64,000 nt of DNA. Origin: Albitalea sp966211955 (GTDB taxonomy: Bacteria; Pseudomonadota; Gammaproteobacteria; Burkholderiales; Burkholderiaceae_C). The translations under genes and the position numbers were made by a program. Of this stretch, positions 1 through 10,834 are shown piece after piece; the stretch's first letter is position 1, and the number at the start of each line of letters is the position of its first letter. The stretch is from contig CBIHOF010000002.1 in NCBI GenBank assembly GCA_966211955.1, forward strand, positions 372,001 to 436,000, read 5' to 3'. Below the pieces are notes generated by a model that was not told the DNA's origin, did no database searches, and saw nothing but the letters and a program-made list of their open reading frames with translations.

Positions 1-570
1 GAAAGCCGGTGGCTGCCGTTGACGGGTGTGCGCCGAGCGCTCTCGCTGCTCGGTGCGGTGGCGGTGCTTCTCGCGGTGATGTTCCCCGGCGAGCTGCATC
101 CGCAGCTGATCTCGCGCTGGGTGCCGCTGCACTGGGTGCTCGGCATCGCGTCGTATGGGCTCTTCGGCGCGGCGGTGCTGCATGCGGCCATGCTCAGCCG
201 TGCGGACAAGCAGATGCGCCGGGTGCCGCAGCTGGGCGCAGCGCCCGCCGCTTCCAGCGGTGTCGGCTTGCCGCTGCTGCGCCTCGAGCGGCTCACCTTC
301 CGATTCGTCGGCGCGGGCTTCGCGGTCCTGAGCGGCGCGATCGTGCTCGGCTGGTGGTTCGCGCGCCCCTGGCACTGGGACCACAAGGCAGTGTTGTCGC
401 TGATGGGCTGGGCGGTCTTCGCCGGCTTGCTGGTCGGGCGCCGCGCCTTCGGCTGGCGCGGGCCGCGGGCCGCGCGCTGGCTGTATGCGGGCGCCGGCCT
501 GCTGCTCCTGGCCTATGTCGGCTCCCGCTTCGTCTTCGAGGTCGTGCTGCATCGCACACCCACCCTCTGA
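1..570 (+). CDS. Cytochrome c assembly protein, CcsA/YpjD-like (3' part)
   Basis: Integral membrane protein of the CcsA/HemX (YpjD) family, thought to handle heme during cytochrome c maturation. The frame is open from base 1, so the N-terminus lies outside the window; about 189 codons are visible. Several hydrophobic helices are seen, including LHWVLGIASYGLF and the family-typical segment WHWDHKAVLSLMGW near the C-terminal third. It sits just upstream of a PP0621-type gene and pilS-pilR, an order familiar from Burkholderiales, where ffh usually lies next upstream. The family assignment is good; whether it acts in cytochrome c biogenesis in this host is inferred. Confidence 0.85.
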   Translation, partial: ESRWLPLTGVRRALSLLGAVAVLLAVMFPGELHPQLISRWVPLHWVLGIASYGLFGAAVLHAAMLSRADKQMRRVPQLGAAPAASSGVGLPLLRLERLTFRFVGAGFAVLSGAIVLGWWFARPWHWDHKAVLSLMGWAVFAGLLVGRRAFGWRGPRAARWLYAGAGLLLLAYVGSRFVFEVVLHRTPTL

Positions 571-583
571 ACCACCGACCTTC

Positions 584-829
584 ATGTTCAAACTCGTCCT
601 TCTCATCCTCGTGGTCGCGGCCGTGTTGTGGGTGATGCGCGGCAAGGCGCCGCAGGTGCCGCCCGCGCGTCCGCAGGATCGACCGGCCGATCCTCCCGCG
701 CAGCCCATCCTTGCCTGCGCGCAATGTGGCCTGCACATGCCGAAGGGTGAAGCATTGCCCGGACGCGGCGGCGTCTTCTGCAGCGAAGCCCATCGCGCGG
801 AGTACGAACGCGCGCATCCGAAGACATGA
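584..829 (+). CDS. PP0621 family small membrane-anchored protein
   Basis: An 81-residue protein that begins with one hydrophobic helix (MFKLVLLILVVAAVLWVM), followed by a Pro-rich linker and a C-terminal metal-binding-like module with CAQCGLHMPKGEAL and a later Cys/His pair (FCSEAH). This is the PP0621 family layout; its biochemical role is unknown. The ATG start lies 13 bases after the ccsA stop, and the stop overlaps the pilS start by 4 bases (ATGA), indicating translational coupling. The family call rests on the Cys arrangement and the position before pilS. Confidence 0.8.
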   Translation: MFKLVLLILVVAAVLWVMRGKAPQVPPARPQDRPADPPAQPILACAQCGLHMPKGEALPGRGGVFCSEAHRAEYERAHPKT

Positions 830-2733
830 GCAGTACCCAGCCGGCGGCGGGCGAACGGCGGCGAGCTGAACGTCGCGCCAAGCGCAGGCCGGAGCCGCCG
901 GAGGAATCGTGGTTCGGCGCCATCGGCGTCACCGACACGCAACTGGGCGACAGCGGCGGCATCGACGACGCCGAGTCGCGCTACGACGCGAGCCTGGCCG
1001 CCGCAGCCAATGCGCCGGCCGATTCGAAGTTCCTGACGCGCCAGGCCCGGCGCATCATCAGTGCCGGCCAGACCGCCTTCGATCGCATCTACCGTGTCTT
1101 CCTCGGCGCTCGGGCGGCGCTCGGCGTGGCACTCATCCTCACGGTGGTCGTGGCCTTCTTCTTCGGCTCGCGGCCCAGCCTGCCGGTGGCGTTGGTGAGC
1201 CTGGGCTATGCGCTGCTCGCGCTGAGCATGTGGCTGCTGCCGCGATTCAACCGCGCGGTGCATCCGCACGAATTGGCGCGGCTGCGCGGGCCGCAGTGGA
1301 TGGCGACGATCGGCGCCGACATCATCTGCTTCACGTCGCTGCACCTGCTGTCGCCGGGCGGTTCCACCTTCAACTACGTGGCGCTGCTGGTGCTGCCGGT
1401 GCTGATGGCCGGCGTTCTGACCCCGCGCTTGCAGGCGCTGGCCACGGCCGCCTTCGTGGCGCTCGCATTGCTGGGCAGCGCGTGGCTGTCGGTGCTGTCC
1501 GGCGGCGACGCGACCGCGTTGATGACGCAGGCCGGCCTCGCGGGCAGCGGCCTCTTTGTCATCACGGTGCTGGCCGGTGAACTCGCGGGGCGACTGGCAC
1601 GCGAAGAGCTGACGGCCAAAGGCAGCCTCGAACTTGCGCGGCAGCAAGCGCAGCTCAACCGGCTCGTCATCGAGGAGATGCAGGACGGCGTGCTGGTGGT
1701 GGACCGGCGCGGCCGCGTGCGCGCCGCCAACCCCGCGGCACGGCGGCTGCTCGCGCCGACCGGCATGTGCCGGCCCGCGCCCTTCCAGTTGCGCAACGTC
1801 GAGGCCTGGAACGAACTCGTCAAGACGGTGGAGCGCGCCTTCGTCGAAGCGGTGTGGCCCGAGTCGGGCCGCGACGTGGTGCTCGAGTTCTCGCCCGGCG
1901 AGCTGCGCACGCTGCGCGTTCGCATCCGCTTCACGCGCCGCACGGATTCACAGGCCGGCGAGGAATTCTGCGTGCTGCTGCTCGAGGATGTGCGCAACAT
2001 GCAGGCGCGCACGCGCCAGGAAAAGCTCGCGGCCATGGGCCGCGTGTCGGCAGGCATCGCGCACGAGATCCGCAACCCGCTGGCGGCCATCGCGCAGGCC
2101 AACGCCCTGCTGTCCGAAGACGCCACCACGCCCAGCCAGCGCCAGCTCACGCAGATGGTCAACGACAACGTCGAGCGGCTCAAGCGCATCGTGGACGACG
2201 TGATGGAGGTCGCACCCGGCACCGTGGTCGACGCCGGCGTCATCGACGCGTCGGAGGTCGTGCGCGAGGCTTGCGAAGGCTGGGCGCAGGGCGCCAATGT
2301 CGCGATGGGACCGGGCAGCGCCATCGGCATCGACGTCGCCCAGGACCGGCTGGGCGCGGTCTTCGACCCCGACCATTTGCGGCGCGTGCTCATCAATCTC
2401 CTGGAGAACGGCTACCGGCATTCGACCAAGGCGCCGAACTCCGTCCACGTACGCCTGACCTCGCCCGACGAGACGAGCGTGCGCCTGAGCGTGGCCAGCG
2501 ACGGACCGCCGATCCCACCCGACGTGGAGCGCTATCTCTTCGAACCCTTCTTCTCCACGAGAAGCCGCGGGACAGGGCTGGGACTGTATATTTGCCGTGA
2601 GCTGTGCGAGCGCTATGGCGCGAGCATCGACTATCGGCTGCGCACCCCCGGCGACGCGACGCGCAACGAGTTCAACGTGGTGATGCGCCGCCAGCCGCTC
2701 GCGGGCCACGACGAACAGGCGTCCGCCCACTGA
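826..2733 (+). CDS. pilS: PilS, type IV pilus sensor histidine kinase
   Basis: Membrane sensor kinase of the PilS/PilR system that controls pilin transcription. A charged N-terminal tail (about residues 1-95) precedes a six-helix hydrophobic block (about 97-250), a PAS-like segment (about 280-390), then HisKA and HATPase domains. The H-box AGIAHEIRNPLAA places the phospho-accepting His at residue 413. The N-box (LINLLENGYRHS) and G-box (GTGLGLYICREL) are intact. At 635 residues it is somewhat longer than Pseudomonas PilS because of the N-terminal extension. It starts within the stop codon of the PP0621 gene and is followed after 27 bases by pilR, so both are surely co-transcribed. Confidence 0.93.
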   Translation: MSSTQPAAGERRRAERRAKRRPEPPEESWFGAIGVTDTQLGDSGGIDDAESRYDASLAAAANAPADSKFLTRQARRIISAGQTAFDRIYRVFLGARAALGVALILTVVVAFFFGSRPSLPVALVSLGYALLALSMWLLPRFNRAVHPHELARLRGPQWMATIGADIICFTSLHLLSPGGSTFNYVALLVLPVLMAGVLTPRLQALATAAFVALALLGSAWLSVLSGGDATALMTQAGLAGSGLFVITVLAGELAGRLAREELTAKGSLELARQQAQLNRLVIEEMQDGVLVVDRRGRVRAANPAARRLLAPTGMCRPAPFQLRNVEAWNELVKTVERAFVEAVWPESGRDVVLEFSPGELRTLRVRIRFTRRTDSQAGEEFCVLLLEDVRNMQARTRQEKLAAMGRVSAGIAHEIRNPLAAIAQANALLSEDATTPSQRQLTQMVNDNVERLKRIVDDVMEVAPGTVVDAGVIDASEVVREACEGWAQGANVAMGPGSAIGIDVAQDRLGAVFDPDHLRRVLINLLENGYRHSTKAPNSVHVRLTSPDETSVRLSVASDGPPIPPDVERYLFEPFFSTRSRGTGLGLYICRELCERYGASIDYRLRTPGDATRNEFNVVMRRQPLAGHDEQASAH

Positions 2734-2760
2734 CGGACCACAACCGAGACAAGACGCACG

Positions 2761-4347
2761 ATGTCCTCGCCCTCTCATTTCAGCCTGCTGGTCGTCGACG
2801 ACGAACCGGACCTGCGCACGCTGTACGAACTGACGCTGCTGCGCGAGGGCTACGACATCGAGACGGCCGGGTCCGTCGAGGAAGCGTTGCTGCACCTGAA
2901 GGACCGCACCTACAGCGCCGTCATCACCGACATGCGCCTGCCCGACGGCACCGGCCTGGACCTCTTGCGCAAGCTGGAAGAAACCGGTCGGCGCGAGAAG
3001 GCGATCGTCATCACGGCCTATGGCTCCGCCGAGAACGCGGTAGAGGCGTTGAAGGCCGGCGCCTACGATTACCTCACCAAGCCGGTGGACCTCAAGCAGT
3101 TCCGCGCGGTGGTGGCCTCGGCGCTCGGGCGCGCGCCCTTGACGGTGCCGACCATGGTGCCCTCCAGCCTGCCTTCGGAGACCGAGTCGGTGGTGGTGCC
3201 CGGTGCGACCGGTGCCGTCGCTGCTCCCGCAACGTCGCCGCGCCCTCGTCCGGCACCGCCTCCGCCCGCCGCGCCGGTGAGTGCCGCGCTGGCACGCATG
3301 GCCGGCACCTCGGCGGCGATGCAGGAGGTGCGCTCCCTGGTGGAGAAGGTCGCACGCAGCATGGCGCCCGTGCTTGTGAACGGCGAGTCGGGCACCGGCA
3401 AGGAACTGGTCGCGCGCGCCATCCACGAGGTGAGCCCGCGCAGCAACATGCCCTTCATCGCGGTGAACTGCAGCGCGATCCCCGAGCAGCTGCTCGAGGC
3501 TGAATTCTTCGGCTACCGCAAGGGCGCCTTCACCGGCGCGGCCGAGGACCGCGAAGGCTTCTTCCAGGCGGCCAACGGCGGCACGCTCTTCCTCGACGAG
3601 ATCGGCGACCTGCCCTTGTCGATGCAGTCGAAGCTGCTGCGTTCGATTCAGGAGCGTTCGGTGCGGCCGGTGGGCGCGGTGAGCGAGCAGCCGGTCAACG
3701 TTCGGCTCCTGAGTGCCACGCACAAGGACCTCGGCGCGGAGGTGCTGGTCGGCCGCTTCCGCCAGGACTTGTATTACCGGCTCAACGTGATCCAGATCCG
3801 CGTGCCGCCCCTGCGCGAGCGGCTGGAAGACCTCGCCGTCATCAGCGATCAGGTGCTCGAGCGCATTGCGCGCGACGCCAACGTGTCGCCCGCGCCGCAC
3901 CTCACGCGCGATGCGCTGGTGCACCTTGCGCGCTACCCGTTTCCGGGCAACGTGCGTGAGTTGGAAAACTTGCTGCATCGCGCGGTGGCCTTGTCCGGCG
4001 ACGAGGCGATCGACGTGTTCGACCTGGGCCTGCCGGAGACGGTGTTCACCGACAGCGCGGCGCAAGAGCTGGATCTCATCACCGAGAACACCCGCATCGA
4101 CCCGGCCGTGCTCGCACCCGAGCCGCCGCCCGCGCCACCGGCCGCCGCGCCGCTGCCCGACGACCTGGCCGCCTACCTCGACGAGGTGGAGCGTGACATC
4201 CTCCTGCGTGCTCTGGAGCGCCACCGCTTCAACCGCACGGCTGCCGGCGCGAGCCTTGGGCTGTCGCTGCGCCAGATGCGCTACCGAATGGCGCGGTTGG
4301 GCGTGAGCGTGGGCGGGGACAGCTTCGATGGCGATCGAGGCGGCTGA
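2761..4347 (+). CDS. pilR: PilR, sigma-54-dependent response regulator
   Basis: NtrC-type activator, partner of PilS, which drives sigma-54 promoters such as that of pilA. The receiver domain (about 1-125) has acidic residues DDE near position 13 and the phosphorylation site D57 (VITDMRLPDG). A Pro/Ala-rich linker follows, then the AAA+ domain with Walker A GESGTGKE (208-215) and the sigma-54 contact loop GAFTGA (255-260). The C-terminal Fis-type helix-turn-helix contains NRTAAGASLGLSLRQMRYRM. At 528 residues it is slightly longer than average because of two Pro/Ala-rich linkers. No pilin genes are in the window. Confidence 0.95.
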   Translation: MSSPSHFSLLVVDDEPDLRTLYELTLLREGYDIETAGSVEEALLHLKDRTYSAVITDMRLPDGTGLDLLRKLEETGRREKAIVITAYGSAENAVEALKAGAYDYLTKPVDLKQFRAVVASALGRAPLTVPTMVPSSLPSETESVVVPGATGAVAAPATSPRPRPAPPPPAAPVSAALARMAGTSAAMQEVRSLVEKVARSMAPVLVNGESGTGKELVARAIHEVSPRSNMPFIAVNCSAIPEQLLEAEFFGYRKGAFTGAAEDREGFFQAANGGTLFLDEIGDLPLSMQSKLLRSIQERSVRPVGAVSEQPVNVRLLSATHKDLGAEVLVGRFRQDLYYRLNVIQIRVPPLRERLEDLAVISDQVLERIARDANVSPAPHLTRDALVHLARYPFPGNVRELENLLHRAVALSGDEAIDVFDLGLPETVFTDSAAQELDLITENTRIDPAVLAPEPPPAPPAAAPLPDDLAAYLDEVERDILLRALERHRFNRTAAGASLGLSLRQMRYRMARLGVSVGGDSFDGDRGG

Positions 4348-4906
4348 ATGGGACGGCGGTTGGTGGCGCCATGCCATCCGTCGCGAGTCGCCGAACCACG
4401 GGCCGCGCCCTGAAGGCACCGACGTTTCACTTGCGCTGATCCATTCGATCAGCCTGCCGCCGGGTGAGTACGGCGGCGACGAGGTCGAGCGGCTCTTCAC
4501 CAACTGCCTCGACTGGGACGCGCATCCGTACTTCCAGAAGATCCGCGGGCTCACGGTGTCGTCGCATTTCTTCATCCGCCGCGATGGCGAGGTGATGCAG
4601 TTCGTGTCCTGCGACGAACGCGCCTGGCATGCGGGCCAATCGGCGTGGGATGGTCGCGAGAACTGCAACGACTTCTCCATCGGCATCGAGCTCGAAGGAC
4701 TGGAAGGCGAGACCTTCGAGGCGCCGCAGTACACCACGCTCGCGCAACTGCTGCGCGCGATTCGTGCGCGCTATGCGCTGCGACACGTGGTCGGCCACGA
4801 GCATGTCGCGCCAGGACGGAAGATCGATCCGGGCCCCGGCTTTGATTGGAATGAACTGCAGGTGCGACTTGCCTGGGAAGGCATTGGATTTCCTGCCAAC
4901 GCCTGA
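4328..4906 (+). CDS. ampD: AmpD, 1,6-anhydro-N-acetylmuramyl-L-alanine amidase
   Basis: Cytoplasmic zinc amidase that cleaves the stem peptide from anhydro-muropeptides during cell-wall recycling; its loss derepresses ampC-type beta-lactamases in species that have the AmpR circuit. The 192-residue protein has the N-acetylmuramoyl-L-alanine amidase fold, with likely zinc ligands H39, H157 and D167 (GHEHVAPGRKIDPGPGFDW). These match H34, H154 and D164 of the E. coli enzyme. The gene start overlaps the last 20 bases of pilR, and the sequence just after the start (WDGGWWRHAIRRESPNHGPRP) is typical of the family. Confidence 0.94.
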   Translation: MAIEAAEWDGGWWRHAIRRESPNHGPRPEGTDVSLALIHSISLPPGEYGGDEVERLFTNCLDWDAHPYFQKIRGLTVSSHFFIRRDGEVMQFVSCDERAWHAGQSAWDGRENCNDFSIGIELEGLEGETFEAPQYTTLAQLLRAIRARYALRHVVGHEHVAPGRKIDPGPGFDWNELQVRLAWEGIGFPANA

Positions 4907-4957
4907 GCGCGATTCGCTCGCAGAAGCACCGCTCGACTTGCTAGCGCAATCAGGTCG

Positions 4958-4966
4958 TTTTGCACA
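4958..4966 (+). promoter_or_regulatory. Candidate DnaA box (TTTTGCACA)
   Basis: Exact match to the DnaA-box consensus TTWTNCACA, upstream of nrdA. E. coli nrdAB is known to be regulated by DnaA, so a functional role is plausible. A 9-base degenerate match can occur by chance. Confidence 0.4.
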
Positions 4967-5030
4967 GAGGAATCTGTGGTCGAGGTCGGGCTTCGCACGC
5001 CCACCATCATGGAATGCCCGAAGTTGCGGT

Positions 5031-5046
5031 ACGCTATAGGTAGTGT
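5031..5046. promoter_or_regulatory. Candidate NrdR box 1
   Basis: ACGCTATAGGTAGTGT matches the NrdR-box consensus ACACTATATATAGTGT at 13 of 16 positions. NrdR is the nucleotide-sensing repressor of ribonucleotide reductase genes. The box starts exactly 32 bases before a second, weaker box, the three-helical-turn spacing typical of paired NrdR sites. Confidence 0.7.
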
Positions 5047-5062
5047 TGAAATGCGCCCCGGT

Positions 5063-5078
5063 GCCCCAGATGTAGTGT
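5063..5078. promoter_or_regulatory. Candidate NrdR box 2
   Basis: GCCCCAGATGTAGTGT matches the NrdR-box consensus at about 11 of 16 positions, with the right half-site TGTAGTGT well conserved. It starts 32 bases after box 1, placing both sites on the same face of the DNA. The spacing is the main support, because the left half is degenerate. Confidence 0.6.
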
Positions 5079-5126
5079 CCGAGCGAACCTGGTCATCCAC
5101 GTGCACTCCACCCAAAATCCACAGAC

Positions 5127-5135
5127 TTATGCACA
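5127..5135 (+). promoter_or_regulatory. Candidate DnaA box (TTATGCACA)
   Basis: Exact match to TTWTNCACA between the NrdR boxes and the nrdA start. Two 7-of-9 matches (TCATCCACG at 5093 and AAATCCACA at 5115) lie just upstream, giving a small cluster. No replication genes are nearby, so transcriptional control of nrdA is more likely than an origin. Confidence 0.45.
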
Positions 5136-5292
5136 GATGCTGGCTCGTCGCAAAGGGGCGACGGGCCAGCGTTTTTGCTTGTGTCTGACCCTGTGGACGG
5201 GTCGACAGCGGGGCAACAACCACGATCACGACTGTGTTTCCGGCTCGAGCGCCTGCTAGGCGCTCGAGTGCATTCATAAAAGAAGGAGTCCC

Positions 5293-8226
<2,934 letters not shown>

Positions 8227-8240
8227 TGAGGTGATGAACG

Positions 8241-8268
8241 GCGTGCGTGACGACGAAGTCGCGCACGC
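8241..8268 (+). other. Hairpin in the nrdA-nrdB spacer
   Basis: An 11-base stem with one G-T wobble and a 6-base loop lies 14 bases after the nrdA stop and is followed by TGTTTGC, a short T-rich stretch. It could weaken transcription or set the 3' end of nrdA mRNA, so that nrdB depends partly on its own promoter. The T-tract is too poor to call it a confident intrinsic terminator. Confidence 0.4.
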
Positions 8269-8376
8269 TGTTTGCATCACACGAATGCATCGCGAGAACA
8301 CGTTCGACATCGCCATGCATCGATGCAATCAAGCAACAACGAACAACAGCGAAGCGCGTCCGATGTCAAGAAGTGC

Positions 8377-8405
8377 TTGGTGTTTGGACGCAACACTCTC
8401 ATAAT
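8377..8405 (+). promoter_or_regulatory. Candidate promoter of nrdB
   Basis: TTGGTG (8377-8382), 17 bases, CATAAT (8400-8405) resembles a sigma-70 promoter: 5 of 6 at -10, 3 of 6 at -35. It lies 22 bases before the nrdB ATG in a relatively AT-rich part of the spacer. Such a short leader would still leave room for the GGAA ribosome-binding sequence at 8417-8420. Confidence 0.35.
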
Positions 8406-8427
8406 TCGAACGCACAGGAAATCCACC

Positions 8428-9624
8428 ATGTTGGTTTGGGAAGAAGAAGTCAGTCCCTCGACATCGAATCATTCGAGCCCCGCGCAGACACCGTCTTCGG
8501 CGCGTGCGGTTCATCCGTCTCCGCAGCCGGCTCCTGTGATGGCTCCCGAGACCACCGTCCCCACTCAATCCGCTCCGCAGGCCGTGAAGGTCGAAGCGTC
8601 GAGCACGCGCCGAGTGAATGCAGCGGACAAGCGAATCATCAACGGCCAGACCGACGTCAACCAGCTGGTGCCGTTCAAGTACAAGTGGGCGTGGGAGAAG
8701 TACCTCGCCACCTGCTCGAACCACTGGATGCCGCAAGAGATCAACATGTCGCGCGACATCGCGACCTGGAAAGATCCGAACGGCCTGACCGAAGACGAGC
8801 GCCGCATCGTCAAGCGCAACCTCGGCTTCTTCGTCACCGCCGATTCGCTGGCCGCCAACAACATCGTGCTGGGCACCTATCGCCACATCACCGCGCCCGA
8901 GTGCCGGCAGTTCTTGCTGCGCCAGGCCTTCGAAGAGGCGATCCACACCCACGCATATCAGTACATCGTGGAGTCGCTGGGTCTCGACGAGAGCGAGATC
9001 TTCAACGCCTACCACGAGGTCTCGTCCATCCGCGACAAGGACGAGTTCCTGGTCCCGTTCATCGACGCGATCATGGACCCGAACTTCCGCACCGGCACGC
9101 CGGAGAACGACCGCACGCTCCTGAAGAGCCTGATCGTTTTCGCCTGCCTGATGGAAGGCCTCTTCTTCTACGTCGGCTTCACGCAGATCCTCGCGCTCGG
9201 TCGTCAGAACAAGATGACTGGCGCCGCCGAGCAGTACCAATACATCCTCCGCGACGAGTCGATGCACTGTAATTTCGGCATCGACCTCATCAACCAGATC
9301 AAGAACGAGAACCCGCACCTGTGGACGGCCGAGTTCAAGGCCGAGATCCGCGCGCTGTTCACGAAGGCCGTCGAGCTCGAGTACCGCTACGCCGAGGACA
9401 CCATGCCTCGCGGGGTGCTCGGCATGAACGCGTCAATGTTCAAGGGCTACCTGCGCTACATCGCCAACCGGCGTGCAACGCAGATCGGCCTGGAAGAGCT
9501 CTTCCCGAACGAGGAAAACCCGTTCCCGTGGATGAGCGAAATGATCGACCTGAAGAAGGAGCGTAATTTCTTCGAGACCCGCGTCATCGAATACCAGTCC
9601 GGTGGCGCCCTGTCTTGGGATTGA
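8428..9624 (+). CDS. nrdB: Ribonucleoside-diphosphate reductase, beta subunit (NrdB)
   Basis: Small subunit of class I ribonucleotide reductase, carrying the diiron-tyrosyl radical cofactor. The 398-residue protein begins MLVWEEEVSPST, a start typical of related genera, and has a Pro/Ser-rich N-terminal stretch of about 60 residues before the ferritin-like core. In EEAIHTHAYQYI, E170 and H173 are metal ligands and Y177 is at the radical position of E. coli Y122. A second ligand motif, RDESMHCNF, lies further on. An upstream in-frame ATG at 8272 would add 52 unrelated residues and is rejected. The gene lies about 200 bases after nrdA and may be both co-transcribed and independently expressed. 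Confidence 0.95.
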   Translation: MLVWEEEVSPSTSNHSSPAQTPSSARAVHPSPQPAPVMAPETTVPTQSAPQAVKVEASSTRRVNAADKRIINGQTDVNQLVPFKYKWAWEKYLATCSNHWMPQEINMSRDIATWKDPNGLTEDERRIVKRNLGFFVTADSLAANNIVLGTYRHITAPECRQFLLRQAFEEAIHTHAYQYIVESLGLDESEIFNAYHEVSSIRDKDEFLVPFIDAIMDPNFRTGTPENDRTLLKSLIVFACLMEGLFFYVGFTQILALGRQNKMTGAAEQYQYILRDESMHCNFGIDLINQIKNENPHLWTAEFKAEIRALFTKAVELEYRYAEDTMPRGVLGMNASMFKGYLRYIANRRATQIGLEELFPNEENPFPWMSEMIDLKKERNFFETRVIEYQSGGALSWD

Positions 9625-9850
9625 CGGTTTCTCAAGCCGCGGCTTTTGAGACCGATAGTGAGAGATCAAGATTCGCGGTTCGTGATGTGCTGACAAAGAA
9701 GCAGCGCACGCGGGCCGCCACCTGATTCATCGTACTGGGGCGACTGCCGCCATATCGGCGGCAGCCAGACCATCGGACGGTGAATAGCCGATCGACAAGG
9801 GCTTGACCCGAATCGGTCGGTGCTTTTGCAACTTGATCAAGGAGAATGTA
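9625..9850. other. nrdB to H1-like gene spacer
   Basis: A 226-base spacer. Just after the nrdB stop, bases 9627-9653 form an imperfect inverted repeat (GGTTTCTCAAGCC and its partner GGCTTTTGAGACC) without a T-tract, possibly an mRNA 3' structure. No convincing promoter for the downstream gene was found. The end carries CAAGGAG before the ATG at 9851. Confidence 0.4.
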
Positions 9851-10315
9851 ATGGCAACTGCGAAAAAAGCTGCGGCAAAGAAACCTGCCGCGAAGAAGTC
9901 TGCTGCTAAGAAGGCCCCGGCCAAGAAGGTAGCAGCGAAGAAGGCGCCGGCCAAGAAGGCGGCAGCGAAGAAGGCTCCGGCCAAGAAGGCGGCAGCGAAG
10001 AAGGTTGCAGCCAAGAAGGTTGCAGCGAAGAAGGCGCCGGCGAAGAAGGCCGCTGCCAAGAAGGCGCCTGCGAAGAAGGCTGCGGCCAAGAAGGCCCCTG
10101 CCAAGAAGGCTGCTGCCAAGAAGGCTGCTCCTAAAAAGGCTGCTGCCAAGAAGGCTGCCCCCAAGAAGGCTGCTGGCAAGAAGGCCGCTGCGAAGAAGGC
10201 GCCTGCCGCACCTGCTGCCCCTGCCCCTGCTGCGAAGCCTGCAGCGGCACCGGCTGCCAAGACGGCACTCAGCCCGCAAGCTGCATGGCCTTTCCCGACG
10301 GGCAACAAGCCCTGA
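9851..10315 (+). CDS. Histone H1-like nucleoid protein (AlgP/HctB type)
   Basis: A 154-residue, extremely Lys/Ala-rich protein made almost wholly of tandem pentapeptide-like units (AAKKA, APAKK, VAAKK) over about residues 3-118, then an Ala/Pro-rich segment and a short conserved-looking tail, LSPQAAWPFPTGNKP. Proteins of this type bind DNA non-specifically like eukaryotic H1 C-terminal tails and are common in Burkholderiales. The tail is the only non-repetitive part and probably a separate functional element. The start is supported by CAAGGAG seven bases upstream. A strong intrinsic terminator follows. Repeat number is expected to vary between strains by slippage. Confidence 0.88.
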   Translation: MATAKKAAAKKPAAKKSAAKKAPAKKVAAKKAPAKKAAAKKAPAKKAAAKKVAAKKVAAKKAPAKKAAAKKAPAKKAAAKKAPAKKAAAKKAAPKKAAAKKAAPKKAAGKKAAAKKAPAAPAAPAPAAKPAAAPAAKTALSPQAAWPFPTGNKP

Positions 10316-10333
10316 TCGAGAAGGTCGTGACTC

Positions 10334-10359
10334 AAAACCCGGCTTCGGCCGGGTTTTTT
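10334..10359 (+). terminator. Intrinsic terminator after the H1-like gene
   Basis: AAAACCCGGC, TTCG-type loop, GCCGGG then six T residues: a textbook Rho-independent terminator 18 bases after the stop codon. Confidence 0.9.
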
Positions 10360-10362
10360 GTG

Positions 10363-10442
10363 CCCCCCAGTCGCTGCGCTCCTGCCCCCGAGGGGCGCCT
10401 CCCTGCGGCCTGGCGGAGCCAGATCCGCGGGCACCCCTTGAT
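10363..10442 (+). repeat. Dispersed intergenic repeat, copy A
   Basis: About 80 bases sharing a common pattern with copies at 51002, 54282 and 62893. It has a GCCCCCGAGGGGC dyad and a second dyad, CTGGCGGAGCCAG, ending with ATCCGCGGGC. It lies downstream of the H1-like gene terminator. Confidence 0.85.
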
Positions 10443-10519
10443 CGATCGCTTCGCGTTGCTCGCTCTGTTGCGGGTTGCTTGCTGAGCGGAGGCTCTGTGC
10501 TCGTGAAGAGGAAGTGTCG

Positions 10520-10834
10520 ATGACGCGTGACTGGCCGTGCTTACGCGGCGTCGATGGCGCTGTCGTTCTCGACATCAGCGTGGTGCCTGGCGCCAAGCGA
10601 ACCGAGTTGATCGGCTTGCACGATGGTGCGCTTCGCATCCGCCTCGCGGCGCCGCCAGTGGATGGCAAGGCGAATGAGGCGCTGGTGGCCTGGCTTGCCG
10701 AGGAAATGGGCGTTCAGCGTCGCTGCGTTGAACTCGTCCGCGGCATGACGTCTCGGCGCAAGCAGGTGCGCGTCGACGTCGCCATGGCCGACGCACAAGC
10801 GTGGCTCGCGCGTCGGATGCCCGCAGGAACTTAG
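10520..10834 (+). CDS. DUF167 (YggU) family protein
   Basis: A 104-residue protein of the DUF167/YggU family, function unknown. The family signature is plain: ISVVPGAKRTEL followed by ALRIRLAAPPVDGKANEAL, then a basic strand TSRRKQVRVDV. Length fits the family. The ATG at 10520 is chosen over an upstream in-frame TTG at 10475 because homology begins shortly after it and the upstream codons lie next to the repeat copy. Its stop overlaps the stop of the convergent PfkB kinase gene by four bases. Confidence 0.88.
   Translation: MTRDWPCLRGVDGAVVLDISVVPGAKRTELIGLHDGALRIRLAAPPVDGKANEALVAWLAEEMGVQRRCVELVRGMTSRRKQVRVDVAMADAQAWLARRMPAGT

Larger units (their letters stand above)
4907..5292. other. Gene-free control region upstream of nrdA
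   Basis: A 386-base stretch with no credible gene. It is less GC-rich than its surroundings and carries regulatory-looking sites annotated separately: two NrdR-type boxes and two perfect DnaA-box matches plus weaker ones. A candidate promoter is TTGCGG (5024-5029), 17 bases, TGAAAT (5047-5052), which would place the first NrdR box between the -35 and -10 elements; the match is modest. The last bases hold AAGGAG a few bases before the nrdA ATG. A hairpin around the GAGCGCC/GGCGCTC sequence lies near 5243-5266. Confidence 0.6.

Noticed and set aside
1948..4737. A 929-codon minus-strand open frame
   Set aside because: Antisense to pilS, pilR and ampD; no domain motif; codon positions follow the plus-strand genes.
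4907..5292. A replication origin, because of DnaA boxes
   Set aside because: Only two perfect boxes, no AT-rich unwinding region and no dnaA, dnaN, gidA or par genes nearby; transcriptional control of nrdA fits better.
8272..8427. N-terminal extension of nrdB from an upstream in-frame ATG
   Set aside because: The added 52 residues are not NrdB-like and the stretch is AT-richer spacer DNA with a possible promoter; the family start is at 8428.
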